Shown here piece by piece: positions 9,206 to 18,973 of a DNA stretch of 59,139 bases. The stretch's first letter is position 1; every line of letters begins with the position of its first letter. The position numbers and the translations under genes were made by a program. The notes below the pieces were generated by a model. It was not told the origin of the DNA. It searched no databases and saw nothing but the letters and a program-made list of their open reading frames with translations. Source of the DNA: Planctomycetota bacterium (GTDB lineage: Bacteria > Planctomycetota > Phycisphaerae > Tepidisphaerales > Tepidisphaeraceae); the NCBI GenBank assembly GCA_026693085.1, contig JAPLNB010000152.1, positions 1 through 59,139 of the forward strand, written 5' to 3'.

Positions 9206-10042
9206 TCATTTCACGCAGAAATCCACGAGCCTTGCGATTTCGCTGCGGAGGTCTTTGCGGTGGACGATGAAATCGACAAAGCCGTGTTCCTGGAGGAACT
9301 CGCTGCGTTGGAAGCCTTCGGGTAGCTCGACCTTGATCGTGTTCCAGATGGTGCGAGGGCCGGCGAAGCCGATGAGGGCTTTTGGCTCGGCCAGGATGAA
9401 ATCGCCGAGCATGGCGAAGCTGGCGGTGACGCCGCCGGTGGTGGGGTCGGCCAGGAGACTGATGAACAGGCCGCCTTGCTCGTCGAGGCGAGCGAGCGCC
9501 GCGCTGGTCTTGGCCATCTGCATCAGGGACAGCGTGGATTCCTGCATGCGTGCGCCGCCGGAGCAGCTCACGATCAAGAGGGGCAGGTTATCCACCGCGG
9601 CTTTTTCGATGGTGCGGGTGATTTTCTCGCCGACGACGGAGCCCATCGATCCCATCATGAAATCGGGGTTCATGACGGCGAGCATCATCGGGCGGCCCTT
9701 GATGAAGGCCTTGCCGCAGACCACGGCGTCGGGATCGCCGGTTTTGGCCTGCTCGGATTCGAGGCGGTCGGCGTAGGTTTTGCGATCGACAAAATCCATC
9801 GGGTCGGTCGGCAGGATGTCGTTGAACATCTCCTCAAAGCTGCCGGGATCGACCAGGTGTTCGATTCGCAGTCGGGCGCCGATGCGGAAGTGGTATTGGC
9901 AATGGGGGCAGACGTGCAGGGATTCCTCGACGACCTTGCGAAAGAGCATGTCGCCGCAATCCGGACAGCGCAGCCACAGACCTTCGGGGATGCCCTCGGT
10001 CCGCTTGGCGGGCGCTGCGTCTTGGCTGGGTAGTTGTGACAT
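9206..10042 (-). CDS. accD: Acetyl-CoA carboxylase carboxyltransferase subunit beta
   Basis: 278 residues with the AccD zinc ribbon at the N-terminus (CPDC at 26-29, CPHC at 45-48), followed by the crotonase-like carboxyltransferase domain: MGSMGSVVGEKITRTIE, the oxyanion segment VSCSGGARMQES, and LADPTTGGVTASFAMLGD. It pairs with AccA to move the carboxyl group from biotin to acetyl-CoA, making malonyl-CoA in the cytoplasm. accA is not adjacent here. Length is normal for the family. The start at 10042 gives a 25-residue lead before the first Cys, which is usual. Confidence 0.97.
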   Translation of the reverse strand: MSQLPSQDAAPAKRTEGIPEGLWLRCPDCGDMLFRKVVEESLHVCPHCQYHFRIGARLRIEHLVDPGSFEEMFNDILPTDPMDFVDRKTYADRLESEQAKTGDPDAVVCGKAFIKGRPMMLAVMNPDFMMGSMGSVVGEKITRTIEKAAVDNLPLLIVSCSGGARMQESTLSLMQMAKTSAALARLDEQGGLFISLLADPTTGGVTASFAMLGDFILAEPKALIGFAGPRTIWNTIKVELPEGFQRSEFLQEHGFVDFIVHRKDLRSEIARLVDFCVK

Positions 10043-10233
10043 AAAACAGCTCCGGGTTCCTGCGCCGACACGGGGTGCCGGTCATGCTGCCTCTCCAGAA
10101 GCGCTGTGCCAACGGCCGGGCATACCCGCGCCAAGGTCAGGATCTCTCTGCGGCCTGCAATTCTCGATAGGGGGGTGCTGCTTGTCAAACGGGATGCGGC
10201 GGCAGCGGAAAAAAGGGGGTGTGATGGTCGGTC

Positions 10234-10458
10234 GTGTTTGTGCGCGATGAGCCGGTGGATCTGAAGTCAAGGACGAAAGGGCGATTGATGGTCGGGACGC
10301 GGGATCTGGGCGGCAGGAAATCGGGGTACCTGATCGGGATCGTGGCCGAGAAGGAGTGCGTCTGGGCGTTTGAGGCGTGGGGGCCGCTGCTGCAGTTTGA
10401 CAGGGACATACCGGGGATCGAGGCGTTGCTGAAATCGCTGGATGCGGACCGGTGGTGA
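10234..10458 (+). CDS. Small hypothetical protein
   Basis: A 74-residue frame starting at GTG 10234, with an in-frame stop just upstream at 10222 and a G-rich stretch (10215-10219) that could serve as a weak ribosome site. The protein has a plausible beta-rich composition (KGRLMVGTRDLGGRKSG, YLIGIVAEKECVWAFEAWG) and none of the Arg/Pro or Gly/Val runs typical of shadow frames in this genome. It ends 2 bases before the stop of the convergent rpe gene. No family recognised. Reality is likely but not certain. Confidence 0.45.
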   Translation: MFVRDEPVDLKSRTKGRLMVGTRDLGGRKSGYLIGIVAEKECVWAFEAWGPLLQFDRDIPGIEALLKSLDADRW

Positions 10459-10460
10459 GT

Positions 10461-11132
10461 TCAGGGCAGTGCTGCGCGCAGTTCGGCGACGGCGGCGGCG
10501 CGGTCGGGATGGTCAAAGAGGGCGCTGGCGACGACGAACCAGTCAGCGCCGGCATCGCGGGCGGCCCTTATCGTCTGCGCATTGATTCCGCCGTCAATCT
10601 CCAATCGCTGATCGGGGCGAAGGCGTTTCTTGATTTCGCGGAGTTTGGTCAGAGCCTCGGGGATGAATTTCTGGCCGGAAAAGCCGGGGACAACGCTCAT
10701 CACCAGCACCATATCGACCGCGTCAATCGCCGGCCAGAGCATTTCGACCGGCGTGGCGGGGTTGAGCGTGATGCCGACGTTGCAGCCGAGCTTGCGGATC
10801 TCGCGTGCGGTGGCGGCGGGGTTGGCGGTGACTTCAACGTGGAAGCAGATGTTCTGCGCACCCGCCTTGACCATTGCCCGCGCGTAACGCAGCGGCTCTG
10901 TGATCATCAGATGCGCATCGAGATAGGCTGACGTCGCCCGCCTCACCGACTTGATTACGGGCGGCCCGAAGCTGATGTTCGGCACAAAATGGCCGTCCAT
11001 GATGTCGAGGTGAACGAAATCCGCCCCGGCGGCGAGGACATCATCGATCTCCGCCGACAGCTTTGCAAAGTCGGCCGAGAGAATCGACGCGGCGATCTGC
11101 GGCGAAGAGGTTGTGAAGGGATCGCGAGTCAT
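10461..11132 (-). CDS. rpe: Ribulose-phosphate 3-epimerase
   Basis: 223 residues, a TIM barrel that interconverts ribulose 5-phosphate and xylulose 5-phosphate in the pentose phosphate pathway. Family landmarks are all present: AASILSADFAKL near the start, the metal-binding FVHLDIMDGHFVPN (His41, Asp43), DAHLMI (His74), the MSVVPGFSGQKF loop over the active site, and LEIDGGIN with the catalytic Asp180, then the phosphate-binding GADWFVVASALF. Two HEPN-module genes lie just upstream on the same strand (6 bases between the stop of the second and this start), so co-transcription is possible. Confidence 0.97.
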   Translation of the reverse strand: MTRDPFTTSSPQIAASILSADFAKLSAEIDDVLAAGADFVHLDIMDGHFVPNISFGPPVIKSVRRATSAYLDAHLMITEPLRYARAMVKAGAQNICFHVEVTANPAATAREIRKLGCNVGITLNPATPVEMLWPAIDAVDMVLVMSVVPGFSGQKFIPEALTKLREIKKRLRPDQRLEIDGGINAQTIRAARDAGADWFVVASALFDHPDRAAAVAELRAALP

Positions 11133-11138
11133 TGGCTC

Positions 11139-11447
11139 TCAGACGGCCAGCCCCATCTGCCTGGCTTCGTCCGGCGTCAAGCCCATGGCAATCGTAATGT
11201 TCAGAACATCCTGCGCGGAGAGCCTTTTCTCGGCAGCATCCATGATGATCTCGGATCGCTCGACTCGGTCAATGTCGCTCCATTTGGTCCAGACGACATA
11301 GACATGCGCAAGCTTGCGCTTCTGATCAAGTTCCTCAAGGATGACGGGTTCTGGACTGCCTGACGGTTTGGTCCATTCGGCAACCAAGTCGCGGACAAGC
11401 GCCTGATGATCACTGGACCGCGTGGGGTTGATCTGTCGGACGGGCAT
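11139..11447 (-). CDS. Second gene of a HEPN-like pair, hypothetical
   Basis: A 102-residue soluble protein that follows the HEPN-like gene after 3 bases and precedes rpe by 6 bases. It has a basic N-terminus (MPVRQINPTRSSD), a strand-rich middle with PEPVILEELDQKRKLAHVYVVW and a helical end (SAQDVLNITIAMGLTPDEARQMGL). The middle looks like a small alpha/beta fold; the strand AHVYVVW followed by a charged segment recalls proteins that handle nucleic acid, but no family is recognised. Its tight coupling to the HEPN-like gene suggests a functional pair, such as antitoxin and toxin; that is inference. Confidence 0.7.
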   Translation of the reverse strand: MPVRQINPTRSSDHQALVRDLVAEWTKPSGSPEPVILEELDQKRKLAHVYVVWTKWSDIDRVERSEIIMDAAEKRLSAQDVLNITIAMGLTPDEARQMGLAV

Positions 11448-11450
11448 CGG

Positions 11451-11954
11451 TTACCTCCAAAGCTCCGGCCAAGTCAGCCGGATCCACAAAACATCATTAT
11501 ATACTCGCCACGCTTGATGCTCGGAGATCGCAAGCGGATGGTATCGCATATCAATCCTCCAATCGTTGTATAGGCGATTGATCACATGGTGCCGCAGTTG
11601 CCCGAGGCGGAGGGCTTCGATCGGGTTTTTTTGGAGCAATCGCAGGCGGATCAGATACTCGGCCCAGAACAGCAGACTGTGGTACGATTCCGGTTTGATG
11701 GTTCTCGCGTTTTGGGCCATCCAGGTTCGCGCGGGTCCGAGTAGGCCGACAACTCGTGTTGCGGGGTTTGCACCGCGCCAACGAAAGCATGCCAGCTTCA
11801 ACCACATTTCGCTAGCCAAGCCGAACAGATAGATGGCGCCGACGAAGCGGCCGGCACACAGCAGATGCTCTGCCTCGCGAAATCGCTGCTCCGCCGCCGC
11901 AGCAAGATCAGAGAGGGTCTCGGGCGATGCGAGAATCTGCTCACGCAGGGTCAT
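11451..11954 (-). CDS. HEPN-like domain protein
   Basis: 167 residues, predominantly helical. The segment from residue 36 (RFVGAIYLFGLASEMWLK) has the pattern of HEPN domains, where a helix pair carries a Gly-Ala-x-Tyr-Leu core and ends in Glu-x-x-Leu-Lys. A possible HEPN nuclease motif R-x(4-6)-H is seen as R116 to H122 in RLGQLRHH. HEPN proteins are often RNases in toxin-antitoxin, abortive-infection or nucleotidyltransferase systems. The partner gene starts 3 bases downstream. The pair sits between pgk and rpe, both housekeeping genes, so it may be a later insertion. Domain call moderate; toxin role is inference. Confidence 0.68.
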   Translation of the reverse strand: MTLREQILASPETLSDLAAAAEQRFREAEHLLCAGRFVGAIYLFGLASEMWLKLACFRWRGANPATRVVGLLGPARTWMAQNARTIKPESYHSLLFWAEYLIRLRLLQKNPIEALRLGQLRHHVINRLYNDWRIDMRYHPLAISEHQAWRVYNDVLWIRLTWPELWR

Positions 11955-12000
11955 TGTAATCGATTACCCTTTGGACAGCCGCTTCGTCGGCTCCAGTTGG

Positions 12001-13185
<1,185 letters not shown>

Positions 13186-13397
13186 AATCAGGCTCTCCTG
13201 TTACTGCGTCAGTTATAGAAACAGGCCGGATCGCGGGGGCACTGCTTGGCGCGGGCGCCGCGGGCCAATGGCCCATGGGGGTGTCACGCAGATCACGACC
13301 TTCCGTCGATGCTACGAGCGGCGGCCGGCAAGTCAAGCAGCCGAAGACGACCCCCGCCTAATCGCAATTCGCGTTTTGATATGTACTCTATATTGCC

Positions 13398-14204
13398 ATG
13401 CATTGGATCATTGGCGATGTGCATGGCATGATCGAGCCGTTGCAGGCTCTTCTGGATGGGGTGCGGCGGGCCGACCCCGATCCGCTGCTCATCTTCGTTG
13501 GCGACTATGTCAACCGCGGCCCGAACGCCCGCGGCGTTGTCGAGTTGCTGCTGACTCTGCCCAATGCGCGTTTTCTTCGCGGCAACCACGACGACGTCTT
13601 CGGCCAGGTCCTTTTCGGCCATTGCTACTGCCCCAATGTTGCGCAGGGCAACCGCTTTTTGGCGTTGACGTGGTTCATGCGCCACGGCCTGTCCAACACG
13701 CTCAGCAGCTACGGCGTCGATCCGGCCGAACTGCAGGAGCTGCTCGATCGCCCCTCGCCGCAGCGATTGGAGGACGTGCTGGCGTGCGTTCCTGAAGCGC
13801 ATCGTCGGTTCATCCGCCACCTCGAGCCGGTGATCGAGCACCGCGATTTTTTCGTCGCACATGGCCGATGGGAGCCTGAGGAATCCGACGTCCAGCCGGC
13901 GATGTGTCAGCGACTCGCGGACAGTGCCCGCCATCGCGTAAACCTGCTCTGGGGCCGATTTACAGAACGTCAACTGGTGGCCCATAAGGCATGGCGCCGC
14001 ACGGGCTACTTCGGCCACACGCCCGTCGAGTGCTACCTCAACCTGTTGCCCCAGGCCCAGCTCGTCGCGGTCCATGGCCCAAAGATCGTGCTGATGGACA
14101 CCGGCTGCGCCCTGGGCCCGCTCGGCCGCCTCACCGCCTACTGCCACGAAACCCAGTCGTTCATCCAGGCCAGCCATTACGGCAAGCTCATCATGCAACG
14201 GTGA
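13398..14204 (+). CDS. Metallophosphoesterase, serine/threonine phosphatase-like
   Basis: 268 residues with the PPP-family metal motifs in order: GDVHG (6-10), GDYVNRGPN (35-43) and GNHDDVF (62-68), then the His-bearing FVAHGRW (about 152-158) and a late VAVHGP segment. The aspartates, histidines and asparagine that hold the two metals are present. Such enzymes include protein phosphatases and diadenosine-tetraphosphate hydrolases; the spacing and absence of C-terminal Ap4A features favour a general serine/threonine phosphatase of the bacterial PrpA/PrpB type. Cytoplasmic. Preceded by a 211-base gap that separates it from divergent pgk. Substrate unknown. Confidence 0.88.
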   Translation: MHWIIGDVHGMIEPLQALLDGVRRADPDPLLIFVGDYVNRGPNARGVVELLLTLPNARFLRGNHDDVFGQVLFGHCYCPNVAQGNRFLALTWFMRHGLSNTLSSYGVDPAELQELLDRPSPQRLEDVLACVPEAHRRFIRHLEPVIEHRDFFVAHGRWEPEESDVQPAMCQRLADSARHRVNLLWGRFTERQLVAHKAWRRTGYFGHTPVECYLNLLPQAQLVAVHGPKIVLMDTGCALGPLGRLTAYCHETQSFIQASHYGKLIMQR

Positions 14205-14310
14205 CGGTCATGACAACACGTCAGCTCTTAATGCAGTCGCGTCGAAACCCGTCTGACCAGCATACCCAACCGTTTGATCGGGCGGGGCCATCGCATTTGC
14301 CATGCTTGGG

Positions 14311-14365
14311 GTTTGTCGTGCGGCCTTCAGGCCGTCGGATACGGGCTAAAGCCCGCACTACAAAC
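14311..14365. repeat. Cloverleaf-like palindromic intergenic element
   Basis: The outer arms GTTTGTCGTGCGG (14311-14323) and CCGCACTACAAAC (14353-14365) are inverted complements with one mismatch. Inside lie two further perfect hairpins, CGGCCTTCAGGCCG (14321-14334) and CGGGCTAAAGCCCG (14342-14355). Together they can fold as a branched structure in DNA or RNA. Elements of this style, with a GGGCTAAAGCCC core, are dispersed in several bacterial phyla and are REP-like. It sits between the phosphatase and TSUP genes. Confidence 0.6.
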
Positions 14366-14406
14366 CCAAACGCAATTGCCCGGGGGGATCGGGAAAGGGT
14401 GGGCAT

Positions 14407-15153
14407 GTGCTGATTGCCGCGGCGTTGTTTCTCGTCGGCATGGTGGCCGGGTTCGTTGACGCGATCGCGGGCGGGGGCGGCCTGCTGACCGTCCCGGCGC
14501 TCTTCCTGACGGGTATCGACCCGCATTTGGCAATGGGGACCAACAAAGCGCAAGGCGTATTCGGCACCGCGACAAGCCTGCAGCGATTCTCGGGTTCCTC
14601 GTTGCTGGACCGGAAGCGGGCAAAGCGATCATTCGTGCCCGCCCTCGTGGGCGCCGCCGCCGGCGTGTTCCTGCTGATGCACGTGAAGCCGCAAGTTCTC
14701 CGGCCACTGGTGATGGCGATGCTCGCGGGCGTGGCGATATTCATGATTGTGCACCGCGCGCCCGCGGTCCCCAGGCCGCCACGCCATCGCGGATTCATCC
14801 TCACCGGCGCCGTCGCATTCATCCTCGCTTTTTACGATGGATTCTTCGGCCCCGGCACCGGAACATTCCTGATCGTCGCGTATGCGTACTTCTGGGGTGA
14901 TTCGCTCGACTCCGCCAGCGCCAACGCCAAGGTCGTCAACTTCGGCAGCAACTTTGCGTCGATGGTCACCTTTGCCGCGCTGGGCCAGATCCGCTGGAAG
15001 CTGGCTTTGCCCATGGCAGCGGGCCAGGTTGTCGGCGGCTACCTCGGCGCCCACGCCACAATCCGCGCGGGACGGAAGCTGGTGCGGCTGGCCGTCGTGA
15101 TGGTGTCGATCGCGCTCATCGCCCGCCTGCTGTGGGACCTGGTCAGAAGCTGA
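14407..15153 (+). CDS. TSUP (TauE/SafE) family membrane exporter
   Basis: 248 residues, start GTG at 14407; the overlapping ATG at 14405 hits a stop after two codons. About eight hydrophobic helices. The two family repeats are visible as GFVDAIAGGGGLLTVPALF (15-33) with MGTNKAQGVFGT, and the second half AFYDGFFGPGTGTFLIVAY with NAKVVNFGSN. Members export sulfite, sulfonates or other small organic anions across the inner membrane. No sulfur genes are nearby, so the substrate is open. The preceding intergenic region carries a palindromic repeat. Confidence 0.88.
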   Translation: MLIAAALFLVGMVAGFVDAIAGGGGLLTVPALFLTGIDPHLAMGTNKAQGVFGTATSLQRFSGSSLLDRKRAKRSFVPALVGAAAGVFLLMHVKPQVLRPLVMAMLAGVAIFMIVHRAPAVPRPPRHRGFILTGAVAFILAFYDGFFGPGTGTFLIVAYAYFWGDSLDSASANAKVVNFGSNFASMVTFAALGQIRWKLALPMAAGQVVGGYLGAHATIRAGRKLVRLAVVMVSIALIARLLWDLVRS

Positions 15154-15282
15154 TCATGGAGGTTGGTCGCGCCGCACGCCCGCATCGACGGCCGGGCCGG
15201 GTTGGTCGACGAGTTCGCAGCAGGCGGGGTGGAGAACGCCGGGCATTTCGCGCCGGACGCTGACGACCGATGGGCGAGAGTC

Positions 15283-16308
15283 TTACTTGATGTTATCGCT
15301 GAACCAGACTGATTCCGGCTTGGGTTGTTCCACGACGCGTTGGGGCACGCTGTTTCGTCCGAGCATTCGCTGGCCGGCAAGTATGCACTGGATCATCTCA
15401 TCCGGCCGGTCTTCCAAAGCGCAGACGACGGCGAACAACTGGTTGGCCAGCCCGCGGGACTGCATTGATCCGGACAGGCATGCTTGCTTGAGCATGCTGC
15501 GGGCCGCCTGGGGGTCTTCCTGGGGTCGGGCGCCGGCGAGCAGCGCCAGCCAGACGGCTGCATCGCAAGCATCGGGACTGCGTTTTTCAACGGTGGCGAA
15601 CAGGCGTTGGGCGGTGTCGAGGTCGCCCTTGGCCGTGGCTGCCACGGCTGCGTCGTACAAGGTCTGGTCATCGGCTGTGGCCAGGCTGCGGCCAAGGGCC
15701 TGTTGGCCGGAAGCGCTGACAACAACTCTGGCGCACTGCGCCAAGTCCTGGGCGACTGACGTATTTTGGCCATTGTACGCATGGATGATCGCCGCCCAGA
15801 GCATCGCGCACGGTTGCATGGCGGGGGATTGGGCCAATGTCCGTAACGACTCTTCGGCCTGGGGGTGGTCTCCCTTGAGGATCTGGGCCAGGACCAGCCA
15901 CTGGCGGGCGGCGGGTGCCAGGGGACTGTCGGCGGGGACGTTGTCCAACAGTTGCTGGAGGCTGGCGACGGCCTCCGCGGGATGGTGGCGCGTCATCTCG
16001 GCAATGCCCACCGCGACCCGTTCCCAGCCGGGGGCCGCGCCTTTGGCCCGGTGCACCTGGTTGGCCTGGAGAATCGCCCGATCTCCCTGCAGATCAAGCG
16101 CATAAGCCAGGGCGAGCATGGCGACCGGTTCCGGGCCGTCCGGGGAGGAGGCGATGGTCTGGGCCAGGAATGGGATTGCGGATTTCGGGCTGCCCGAGGC
16201 TAGAAGCTGGGCGCCGCGCTGGAATGTCAGGTCCGAAGCCACCGGCTGCTGGCATCCCGCCAGCACCAGGGTCAGACCCAGAACGAGTTGAATGGACAGT
16301 CGATTCAT
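15283..16308 (-). CDS. TPR lipoprotein of the secretin locus
   Basis: 341 residues with a lipoprotein signal (LVLAGC, Cys19). The remainder is all-helical with degenerate tetratricopeptide repeats: FQRGAQLLASGSPKSAIPFL, AMLALAYALDLQGDRAIL, AEAVASLQQLLDNVPADSPL, WLVLAQILKGDHPQAEESL and later copies ending near residue 300. Its first bases overlap the secretin stop by 4 (ATGA-type overlap), so the two proteins are translationally coupled. Small TPR lipoproteins (pilotins such as PilF/PilW) help secretins assemble in the outer membrane, and this one is a good candidate for that role, though it is longer than a typical pilotin. The 129 bases beyond its stop show no gene. Confidence 0.8.
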   Translation of the reverse strand: MNRLSIQLVLGLTLVLAGCQQPVASDLTFQRGAQLLASGSPKSAIPFLAQTIASSPDGPEPVAMLALAYALDLQGDRAILQANQVHRAKGAAPGWERVAVGIAEMTRHHPAEAVASLQQLLDNVPADSPLAPAARQWLVLAQILKGDHPQAEESLRTLAQSPAMQPCAMLWAAIIHAYNGQNTSVAQDLAQCARVVVSASGQQALGRSLATADDQTLYDAAVAATAKGDLDTAQRLFATVEKRSPDACDAAVWLALLAGARPQEDPQAARSMLKQACLSGSMQSRGLANQLFAVVCALEDRPDEMIQCILAGQRMLGRNSVPQRVVEQPKPESVWFSDNIK

Positions 16309-17687
16309 TGACGTTCCGCCTGTTGATGAGGTGGTGCGGCAGTGGCATCCAATGGCGTTACATACCGCGGTTCGAGGCGTGATGTGAGATTGCTGATGCT
16401 CATGCGACTTGGGTCCACGACATGGGCGGTGATGAGGATCACCACCTCCTGTTGCAGCTTTTCCTGACGAACGCTGCGGAAGGCGGCTCCCAGGCCTGGG
16501 ATATCGCCCACGACGGGCACCTTGTCGATAATCGAGCGATGCTGCTCTCGCAGCAACCCTCCGATGAGGACCGTCTGGCCGTCCTTGATGTTGATGACGG
16601 TCTTGGCACGACGGCGGGTCACCACCGGCAACGCGTTGGTGACGCCATTCTGCCCATTCGTCGTCGAATTCCGGTCCAGATCAGCGACAACGTCCGAGAC
16701 CTCCGGCTCCAGATCCAGCGTGATCTGGCCGCCTTCGCCAATGTACGGCGAGACCTTCAGTGTCACGCCGGCCTTGATCGATTGGAGGGTGTAGTAGGGG
16801 TTGGAGGCTTGGCCGCTGAGCAGGCTGAAATATTTCTCCTGTCCGACGAAGATCTCGGCCGCGGTGTTGTTCACCACGAGTATACGCGGGTTGGCCAGCA
16901 CCTGGCCCTTGCGGGTTTCCACGATCGCCCGCAACGTCAGGTCGACGTAGGTGCCGAGGTCTGAGCCCGATCCATACGCGATCGTGCCGATGAGGTTGTT
17001 GGACCCCATCGCGACGTGGTTAACCTTGAACTGCCAATCCAGGCCAAGCTGCTTGGACCCCTCCTCGGTCAGCTCGAAAACAATGGCATCGATCGCGACC
17101 TGCCGATTCGGCTGATCCACCAGCCGGATGGCATCGAGCACCCGCTTGCAGAGCGGCTCGGGAGCAGTGACCACCACCGTTCCGCTGGTCTTGTCGAACG
17201 TGACGTAGGGAGCCATTGACGGATGGAGCAGTGATCTGACCTGTTCCGGCACCACGTGCGAGAGCTTGACCCGCACCGGGTCGGATATGCGCTGGAATAG
17301 CGGATTGCCCGGCTCGGCCCTGCCGACCAGGTAATAGTCCTTGACTTTGATGAAGCTGCACCCGCCGGCGGCACAGATTCGTTCCAGGCAGTCCTCGATG
17401 GTCATGTCCTTGACGGACATCGAAGCCATTCCCTGCACGGTCTGGTCGCACACGATCACCGTGTCGGTCTGCGAGGCGATATCCTGTATGATCTGCCGCA
17501 GGTCCGTGTCTACCCAAAGGTTGGTCACGCGTTTTCGTGTGGCGGCGGTTTGGGCGGTTGACAAGGCGACCGGCGGCGTCGTCGCTTCCCCCGCGCCGAC
17601 GCCGGGATTCGGGCTGATGGTGCCCAGAACAACCCAGGGAATCACGCGCCCCAGGCGTCTGCCAGGACCGATCCTTTTTTTGGCCAT
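16305..17687 (-). CDS. Secretin (GspD/PilQ-like outer-membrane channel)
   Basis: 460 residues. After a basic start and hydrophobic segment (14-31) comes an STN/N-domain-like part (VTNLWVDTDLRQIIQDIASQ, then SVKDMTIEDCLERICAAGG), a second N-domain around 130-190 (VPEQVRSLLHPSM, TVVVTAPEPLCKRVL) and the secretin domain from about 195, with VLANPRILVVNNTAAEIFVG, VTLKVSPYIGEGGQITLDLEP, and the C-terminal signature IGGLLREQ plus VPVVGDIPGLGAAFRS. Secretins form the outer-membrane exit of type II/III secretion and type IV pili. It is shorter than GspD and has only about two N-domains. No ATPase or inner-membrane platform gene is in the window. It overlaps the TPR lipoprotein and abuts the DUF916-like gene (1 base). 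Confidence 0.92.
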   Translation of the reverse strand: MAKKRIGPGRRLGRVIPWVVLGTISPNPGVGAGEATTPPVALSTAQTAATRKRVTNLWVDTDLRQIIQDIASQTDTVIVCDQTVQGMASMSVKDMTIEDCLERICAAGGCSFIKVKDYYLVGRAEPGNPLFQRISDPVRVKLSHVVPEQVRSLLHPSMAPYVTFDKTSGTVVVTAPEPLCKRVLDAIRLVDQPNRQVAIDAIVFELTEEGSKQLGLDWQFKVNHVAMGSNNLIGTIAYGSGSDLGTYVDLTLRAIVETRKGQVLANPRILVVNNTAAEIFVGQEKYFSLLSGQASNPYYTLQSIKAGVTLKVSPYIGEGGQITLDLEPEVSDVVADLDRNSTTNGQNGVTNALPVVTRRRAKTVINIKDGQTVLIGGLLREQHRSIIDKVPVVGDIPGLGAAFRSVRQEKLQQEVVILITAHVVDPSRMSISNLTSRLEPRYVTPLDATAAPPHQQAERQ

Positions 17688-17688
17688 G

Positions 17689-18963
17689 CTACTTCTCCGT
17701 TATCACTTCAATTTCCAACGGAACCTCGAGTTTCCGAAGTTTTGACCCTTCCGTGCCGCCCTCGACGCTCACCATGCCGAAATACCTGCCGGCCGCGGTG
17801 TCGGCGGGCACCTCGATCTTCAGTTCCACAGACTGGCGCCCACCCTTATAGATCGTGAACCCCTGCGGCCGAACCGTGATCCAGGAATCCGTTGCCGGGT
17901 TGCTGCCGAAGGACACGGAGGCGACGTACTGGATCGGCCCATCGCTGATGTTCCGGACCGCCAGTGCCAGGCTGCGGGTCGCGCCGGCGGGAATGGTGGG
18001 CGAGATTTTCTCAGGCAGAACTTCCGCGACCGCCGACTCCTCCCGCAGTCGCTTCTTCATCGCCAACAGCATCTCCGCCTGGGCGGGCAGTATCTCCACC
18101 GGCAACTCCTGCCTGGCTCTGGCCCAGGATGATTGATAATCCATGTCCACCCTGATGACGTATTTGCCCGCGGGCACGGGCTTGGCGAAGATCGCTTCGA
18201 ACTGCCGGGTATCGCCGGCGAACACGCACGGCCGCCCGCTCGTCAGCGGGGCGGTGAACATGATTCGCGACCTGGTGTCGAGCAGCGTTATCTTGCCGCT
18301 GGCGTCGAACCTTGCCTGACCCACGTTCTGCAGCGCCACGAGCACCTTGGGCAATTCCGGGGGTGCCGGCCGCGCGGCCGACGCGGGCTGCGTGGCCGCT
18401 GCCCGGCTCGCGGTCTGCGGCCACACGACCTCGCACGTGCCGACCTTGGCGTGCTTGGGCAATGTGCGACCCAGCACCGTCACGAAAATACCCGAGGCGA
18501 TCCGGTACTGGACGACCACGCCCTTCTCGTTCCGCCCCGGCGTTGCCATGGCCACCAGCACCGCGCTGTAGTATTCCCCCGGCTGTGCCGACAGCGGAAC
18601 TGAAATCGCGCATTCCACGATATTGGACTGCCTTGGTTCCAGCGTGACGTCCACCTTGGTCAGCGATATCCACCTGCTGGCTGAGTTTCGTAGAACTCCG
18701 CTCTCCAAAAACTCAAGTGCGCCGGATTCGGACACCTTCACGTCGGCGACGCTCAGTCGCACGACCTGCGAAACGTCAGGCCCGTTCCGGATGTTGTTTG
18801 TCAGCGTGATCCGGACCTTCCCCTCTTCGCCGGGCTTGAGGCTCACTTCCTGTTTCAGCGGCGAAACGGATAGCCCTGCGATGGCGGGGTTCGCTCCCAT
18901 CGCAGCCATCAGGCAGATGCCCAGGAAAAACCTTCGGAGTTTGCTGGCAGATGTGCTTCTCAT
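17689..18963 (-). CDS. Exported DUF916-like immunoglobulin-fold protein
   Basis: 424 residues, signal peptide 1-29 (cut after PAIA). The mature N-terminus GLSVSPLKQEVSLKPGEEGK is typical of DUF916/COG1470-like Ig folds and of chaperone-like domains. A first domain covers about 30-160, an ATQPASAARP linker near 190 separates a second, and a third beta-sandwich (PEKISPTIPAGATRSLALAV onward) reaches the C-terminus; there is no membrane anchor at the end. In Gram-positive WxL loci DUF916 proteins hold secreted WxL proteins on the wall. Here it lies between two small exported beta proteins and a secretin, which suggests a periplasmic chaperone or adaptor for them; that role is inference. Confidence 0.78.
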   Translation of the reverse strand: MRSTSASKLRRFFLGICLMAAMGANPAIAGLSVSPLKQEVSLKPGEEGKVRITLTNNIRNGPDVSQVVRLSVADVKVSESGALEFLESGVLRNSASRWISLTKVDVTLEPRQSNIVECAISVPLSAQPGEYYSAVLVAMATPGRNEKGVVVQYRIASGIFVTVLGRTLPKHAKVGTCEVVWPQTASRAAATQPASAARPAPPELPKVLVALQNVGQARFDASGKITLLDTRSRIMFTAPLTSGRPCVFAGDTRQFEAIFAKPVPAGKYVIRVDMDYQSSWARARQELPVEILPAQAEMLLAMKKRLREESAVAEVLPEKISPTIPAGATRSLALAVRNISDGPIQYVASVSFGSNPATDSWITVRPQGFTIYKGGRQSVELKIEVPADTAAGRYFGMVSVEGGTEGSKLRKLEVPLEIEVITEK

Positions 18964-18973
18964 GTGCTTCCTG

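Noticed and set aside
15154..15282. Gap searched for a small RNA gene
   Set aside because: No tRNA-like fold, terminator or conserved start found; only an unremarkable GC-rich spacer.
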